From contig CAZENE010000015.1 of NCBI GenBank assembly GCA_964513565.1, positions 1-64,000 on the forward strand: a stretch of 64,000 nt of DNA, written 5' to 3'. The position numbers and the translations under genes were made by a program. Source of the stretch: Delta-02 sp964513565 (GTDB taxonomy: Bacteria; Desulfobacterota; Syntrophorhabdia; Syntrophorhabdales; Syntrophorhabdaceae). Under the pieces are notes generated by a model. The model searched no databases. It saw nothing but the letters and a program-made list of their open reading frames with translations, and was not told where the DNA came from. Below, in pieces: positions 60,451-64,000 of this stretch (the first letter of the stretch is position 1; each line of letters starts with the position of its first letter).

Positions 60451-61008
60451 TTAATTTTTCTTGTCCAAAAGCGATGTCAGGGCCTTCAACTCGCCATCGT
60501 AAAAAGAGGTAAGCGGAAGCCAGGCCTCGGTCCCGTCGCTGAAATTCAAATGAATGCCCCTCTTCGTTTTCTTGTATTGAACAAATTCCGACCAGTCCCT
60601 TTTCAACTCGGACTGTTGGGAGCGCATTATGATGTTGTGTTTATTGAATATCACCGAAATTTCGGGATCAAGACCCTGTTTCGCGGCAAGTTTCTGTTTT
60701 TTCCTCTGGATCTCCGGCCTTCCAATGAACGTCCATACGATCAGGATGCCGAAGCAGATGCACATGATGCTGAGGAGATTTGCTCCTCCGGACAATCCGA
60801 CCAGCCCCACCATGAGAAAGAAGATCCCCACGGTGCTCACAACGAATCTTTTTACCGGATTCATCGCTTTTCCTGATGCCTCGCTCACGTTTCCGAGCTC
60901 GTTCAGCCTTCCCGATCCATCGAACCGTGAGAAATCGGAATAGGGGACCGTTAGCATAAGAACGCTCTCGGTTGGTTGTGCAGATTGGTTTTCGGACATG
61001 ACCGTCAT
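60451..61008 (-). CDS. YcxB-like membrane protein
   Basis: 185 residues with two membrane helices (VSTVGIFFLMVGLVGLSGGA; LSIMCICFGILIVWTFIG) and a C-terminal YcxB-like domain (NKHNIIMRSQQSELKRDWSE, GIHLNFSDGTEAWLPLTSF). The N-terminal 25 residues are hydrophilic. Function of YcxB proteins is unknown. It stands alone and converges with the helical protein gene. Confidence 0.78.
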   Translation of the reverse strand: MTVMSENQSAQPTESVLMLTVPYSDFSRFDGSGRLNELGNVSEASGKAMNPVKRFVVSTVGIFFLMVGLVGLSGGANLLSIMCICFGILIVWTFIGRPEIQRKKQKLAAKQGLDPEISVIFNKHNIIMRSQQSELKRDWSEFVQYKKTKRGIHLNFSDGTEAWLPLTSFYDGELKALTSLLDKKN

Positions 61009-61185
61009 TCTCCTCCGGGTTTCAATTTGCAGGTAGTTGCCGGTGTGAAAATTTTATTTGCATAAATCCGGCAAGGCGGAACGGTCATTTTCATGGCCAT
61101 TCCGACCTTGCCTCAATCTATAAATTCTATGGTTTTTACTCCTTGACTGCTCGCCTTTACGCTTTCAAGCCTCGCGCCTACGGAC

Positions 61186-62202
61186 TTAAAGATATTTCTT
61201 TATCAGCGACTCCGCTATCTGGACTGCGTTCAATGCGGCGCCTTTTCTGATGTTGTCAGATACGACCCACATGTTCAGGCCGTACTTGACGGTTTCATCC
61301 GCCCTGATGCGGCCGACGTATGTGTCATCTTTTCCCGCGGCTTCCAATGCGAGCGGGTAAAGGTTTTTCGAAGGATTGTCGACGAGCTTGACGCCCGGGG
61401 CTTTTTTCAAAAGCTTACGTGCCATGTCCGGGGTCATTTCGCGCTCGAACTCGATGTTCACGGATTCGGAATGGCTGTAGAATACCGGGACCCTGACAGT
61501 GGTCGCCGTTACGGCAATTGAATCGTCTTCCATTATCTTTTTCGTCTCGTTGACCATTTTCATTTCTTCTTTAGTGTACCCGCTGTCGAGGAAACTGTCG
61601 ATATGCGGAAGGACGTTGAAGGCGATCTGATGGGGATACACCTTTTTTTCGATCGGCTTCATATTGTATATTGCGAGCACCTGGTCTTCGAGTTCCCGTA
61701 TGGCCTTCTGGCCCGTTCCCGATACGGCCTGATATGTGGATACAACGATCCTCTTGATCTTCGCCGCATCATGCAGGGGTTTCAAAGCCACGACCATCTG
61801 GATGGTCGAGCAGTTGGGGTTGGCGATGATGCCCCTTTTCGTATGGAGCGCGATTGCGTGCTCGTTCACTTCGGGAACAACGAGGGGAACGTCGGGTTCC
61901 ATCCTGAAAGCGCTGGTGTTATCTATGACGACGCACCCGCTTGCGGCGGCTATCGGGGCAAATTTAAGGCTTACCGAACCACCGGGTGAAAAAAGTCCGA
62001 TATCAATGTCCTTGAATGAATCCTCCTTCAGCTCCTCTACGTTTACGTCCTGTCCGTGAAAGCTCATAGTCTTTCCCACGCTCCGCGAGGAAGCGAGAAG
62101 TGTCAGACTTTTGACCGGAAAATTCCGTTCCTCGAGGACTTTGACCATTTCATTCCCGACGGCCCCTGTGGCCCCGGCTACCGCTACGTTGTACTGTTTC
62201 AT
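61186..62202 (-). CDS. asd: Aspartate-semialdehyde dehydrogenase
   Basis: 338 residues. GATGAVGNEM near the N terminus binds NADP; the nucleophile is the Cys in NPNCSTIQ, and GTGQKAIREL and SQAVSGT-type segments follow. It makes aspartate-4-semialdehyde for lysine, threonine and methionine synthesis. It is the last gene of a leuC-leuD-asd cluster (start one base after the leuD stop). Confidence 0.94.
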   Translation of the reverse strand: MKQYNVAVAGATGAVGNEMVKVLEERNFPVKSLTLLASSRSVGKTMSFHGQDVNVEELKEDSFKDIDIGLFSPGGSVSLKFAPIAAASGCVVIDNTSAFRMEPDVPLVVPEVNEHAIALHTKRGIIANPNCSTIQMVVALKPLHDAAKIKRIVVSTYQAVSGTGQKAIRELEDQVLAIYNMKPIEKKVYPHQIAFNVLPHIDSFLDSGYTKEEMKMVNETKKIMEDDSIAVTATTVRVPVFYSHSESVNIEFEREMTPDMARKLLKKAPGVKLVDNPSKNLYPLALEAAGKDDTYVGRIRADETVKYGLNMWVVSDNIRKGAALNAVQIAESLIKKYL

Positions 62203-62203
62203 T

Positions 62204-62689
62204 TTAGCCCTCCAGCTTTTTCTTGAGATGGTTTATCAATCCGCCCTCATCGATCAGTTCCACCATGAAAGGGGGGATAGGTTTGGCATGAATTTCTTTT
62301 CCTCCGCAACAAATAATGCCCTGGGAGATATCGACTTCGATCTCTTCACCATCTTCCACGAGATCGTAAATGTCTGCTTCGAGAAGCGCGAGGCCCTTGT
62401 TGAAGGCATTGCGATAGAATATGCGCGCGAATGTCTTTGCAATAATGAGCGAGATCCCAAGCCCCGTAATGGCGAGCGGTGCATGTTCGCGGGAAGAACC
62501 GCACCCGAAATTTGTTCCGGACACGATTATATCGCCGGGCCTCACCTTTTTCGGGAAATCAGGCGCAAGCGGTTCCATGCAATGCTGGCTTAACACTTTG
62601 GGATCCGTATGGGCAAGGTACTGAGCTGGTATTATTATATCGGTATCGATATTATCGCCGAATTTCCAGATCCTTCCTTTGAGTTTCAT
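62204..62689 (-). CDS. leuD: 3-isopropylmalate dehydratase small subunit
   Basis: 161 residues, the short form used by archaeal-type and many deltaproteobacterial enzymes. The GSSREHAP loop and FGDNIDTDIIIPAQYL are present. With LeuC it isomerises 2-isopropylmalate to 3-isopropylmalate in leucine synthesis. It overlaps leuC by four bases. leuB is not between leuD and asd. Confidence 0.94.
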   Translation of the reverse strand: MKLKGRIWKFGDNIDTDIIIPAQYLAHTDPKVLSQHCMEPLAPDFPKKVRPGDIIVSGTNFGCGSSREHAPLAITGLGISLIIAKTFARIFYRNAFNKGLALLEADIYDLVEDGEEIEVDISQGIICCGGKEIHAKPIPPFMVELIDEGGLINHLKKKLEG

Positions 62690-63948
62690 ATTACCTCCTC
62701 GGGACGCGTGATCCTCCCTTTGATCGCGGTTGCCGCCGCTACGGCCGGACCCGCGAGATACACCTCACTCTCCGGGTGTCCCATCCTTCCGATAAAATTC
62801 CTGTTCGTTGTGGCAACAGCCTTCTCTCCCCGCGCCAGGATTCCCATATGGCCCCCGAGGCAAGGTCCGCATGTCGGAGGGGAAATGATGCATCCCGCGT
62901 CGAGGAATACCTGAAAATATCCCCGGCGCATTGCCTCGCCGTAGATGGCAGGCGTTGCCGGGATAATAATGCATCGCGTATACTTCGCAACGCGATTTCC
63001 TTTCAGGATCTCGGCCGCCATTTCGAGGTCTTCCAATCTGCCGTTCGTACACGACCCGATGACAACCTGATCGATCTCCACATGTCCGAGCTCGCCCGCA
63101 TCTTTTGCATTCGACGGGAGTGAAGGGCACGCGACAGTGAAGCCCACCCGGGCAACATCGATCTCATAGACCTGCTTATACCGTGCATCGGCATCGCTTT
63201 CGTAAACCGTGTACGGCCTTGTTGCATGTTCCTTCATAAAGGCGATCGTCTTGTCGTCAACATGAAAGATACCGTTCTTTCCGCCGGCTTCAATGGCCAT
63301 ATTCGCGATAGCGAATCGTGAATCCATGGACAGCGAGTCTATCGCGTCGCCCGAGTATTCCATCGTGCCGTACAGTGCGCCGTCAACGCCGATCATGCCC
63401 AGGATGTGGAGTATCAATTCCTTGCCGGTGACCCATTTCTGCCATTTCCCGTAGCAGTGGAATTTGATGCTCTCCGGCACCTTGAACCAGATGCGGCCCA
63501 TGACCATCCCGTATGTGATGTCGGTTGAGCCCATGCCGGTCGAAAATGCACCGAGGGCGCCGTAGGTGCATGTATGGCTGTCGGCCCCTATGACGACATC
63601 GCCTGCCACGACGAGCCCTTTTTCGGGAAGCAGTGCATGTTCGATCCCGCACTCGCCGCCTTCGAAGAAGTTGACTATTTCATATTTTTTTGAGAATTCG
63701 CGGATCTTCTTACAGTTCTCCGCGGAGAGGATATCTTTGTTCGGCGTGAAATGATCAAGTACGAAGACGACCTTATTAGGGTCGAAAACCTTCTTTGCAC
63801 CGACCTTTTCGAACTCTTCGAGGGACAACGGCGCCGTTATATCGTTCGCCATGGCGAGGTCTATCCGGCAATCGACGATCTCGCCGGGCTCAACATAATC
63901 CTTATCGGCATGCGCTGCCAGTATCTTTTCAGTGATTGTCATTCCCAT
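62686..63948 (-). CDS. leuC: 3-isopropylmalate dehydratase large subunit
   Basis: 420 residues of the aconitase family. The [4Fe-4S] cluster ligands are in IGSCTNGRLED and PPTCGPCLGGHMG (Cys pair). VIGADSHTCTYGALGAF is the substrate-loop signature. The start at 63948 has GGGGAG six bases upstream. The compact length is that of the archaeal/HacA-like group, matching the small LeuD. Confidence 0.94.
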   Translation of the reverse strand: MGMTITEKILAAHADKDYVEPGEIVDCRIDLAMANDITAPLSLEEFEKVGAKKVFDPNKVVFVLDHFTPNKDILSAENCKKIREFSKKYEIVNFFEGGECGIEHALLPEKGLVVAGDVVIGADSHTCTYGALGAFSTGMGSTDITYGMVMGRIWFKVPESIKFHCYGKWQKWVTGKELILHILGMIGVDGALYGTMEYSGDAIDSLSMDSRFAIANMAIEAGGKNGIFHVDDKTIAFMKEHATRPYTVYESDADARYKQVYEIDVARVGFTVACPSLPSNAKDAGELGHVEIDQVVIGSCTNGRLEDLEMAAEILKGNRVAKYTRCIIIPATPAIYGEAMRRGYFQVFLDAGCIISPPTCGPCLGGHMGILARGEKAVATTNRNFIGRMGHPESEVYLAGPAVAAATAIKGRITRPEEVI

Positions 63949-64000
63949 ATCTTCTCCCCTTGCATCCTTTTCGACTTTACATACTCCAGGCGGTTGAGCG
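63939..64000 (-). CDS. 3' end of an upstream gene, possibly leuA (partial)
   Basis: In one minus-strand frame the last 62 bases read LNRLEYVKSKRMQGEKIWE and stop inside the leuC start region, overlapping it by about ten bases. The gene next to leuC in this kind of cluster is often 2-isopropylmalate synthase (leuA), but about 20 residues are too few to identify it. Confidence 0.35.
   Translation of the reverse strand, partial: LNRLEYVKSKRMQGEKIWE

Overview
The window looks like a chromosome segment from a strictly anaerobic, Gram-negative bacterium of the Desulfobacterota / deltaproteobacterial type (inference). The main reasons are a complete HdrABC-FlxABCD electron-bifurcating gene set, a full Mla outer-membrane lipid-transport operon, superoxide reductase and hemerythrin instead of aerobic oxygen defences, a PPi-type phosphofructokinase signature, and sigma54-style regulation. 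A syntrophic or sulfate-reducing lifestyle is plausible but not shown. I saw no rRNA, tRNA or CRISPR array.

Layout. 1-2.3 kb: the 3' end of a sensor kinase, then a hipBA toxin-antitoxin pair with two operator-like dyads. 2.5-5.2 kb: a dicarboxylate/amino-acid symporter overlapping aspartate ammonia-lyase. 5.4-12 kb: mostly single genes (alpha/beta hydrolase, LysE exporter, ThiS-like protein, a duplicated-domain unknown protein, PAC2 protein, site-2 protease with CBS domains, lipoprotein, MutM-like glycosylase). 12.2-16.5 kb: an mlaEFDCA operon behind a near-consensus promoter; its ATPase carries a degenerate GGDEF-like tail. 16.7-21.6 kb: a second copy of the duplicated-domain unknown, a DUF2845 protein, an IS110 remnant, a zinc dehydrogenase, a TPR protein and a lipoprotein. 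21.8-29 kb (minus strand): a seven-gene TetR/TolC/HlyD/ATPase/ATPase/permease/permease exporter operon resembling E. coli cecR-ybhGFSR. 29.2-36.2 kb: hdrCBA-flxDCBA with a promoter and an intrinsic terminator. 36.2-37.1 kb: an IS21 remnant. 37.2-41.8 kb: two small membrane proteins, an S1-domain protein, a periplasmic FKBP isomerase and an alcohol dehydrogenase. 42-46.9 kb: a sigma54-dependent response regulator, a cluster of palindromic half-sites, then an HATPase protein, two UspA proteins, a ferredoxin, superoxide reductase and a hemerythrin protein, probably one oxygen/redox-stress regulon. 47.4-49.4 kb: a molybdate/tungstate-type permease and ATPase. 49.5-58.5 kb (minus strand): UbiA prenyltransferase, family-4 uracil-DNA glycosylase, gatA, gatC, a CBS protein, a DUF294 protein, valS and a dNTPase. 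58.7-61 kb: PPi-type phosphofructokinase and two small proteins. 61.2-64 kb (minus strand): leuC-leuD-asd.

The most unusual observations are: the MlaF/GGDEF-like fusion; a dispersed intergenic family of NCGTAAA heptamer arrays, often facing each other as inverted arms; a 35-nt identical repeat placed one base after the stop codon of two unrelated genes; and a self-consistent sigma54 circuit upstream of the oxygen-defence cluster.
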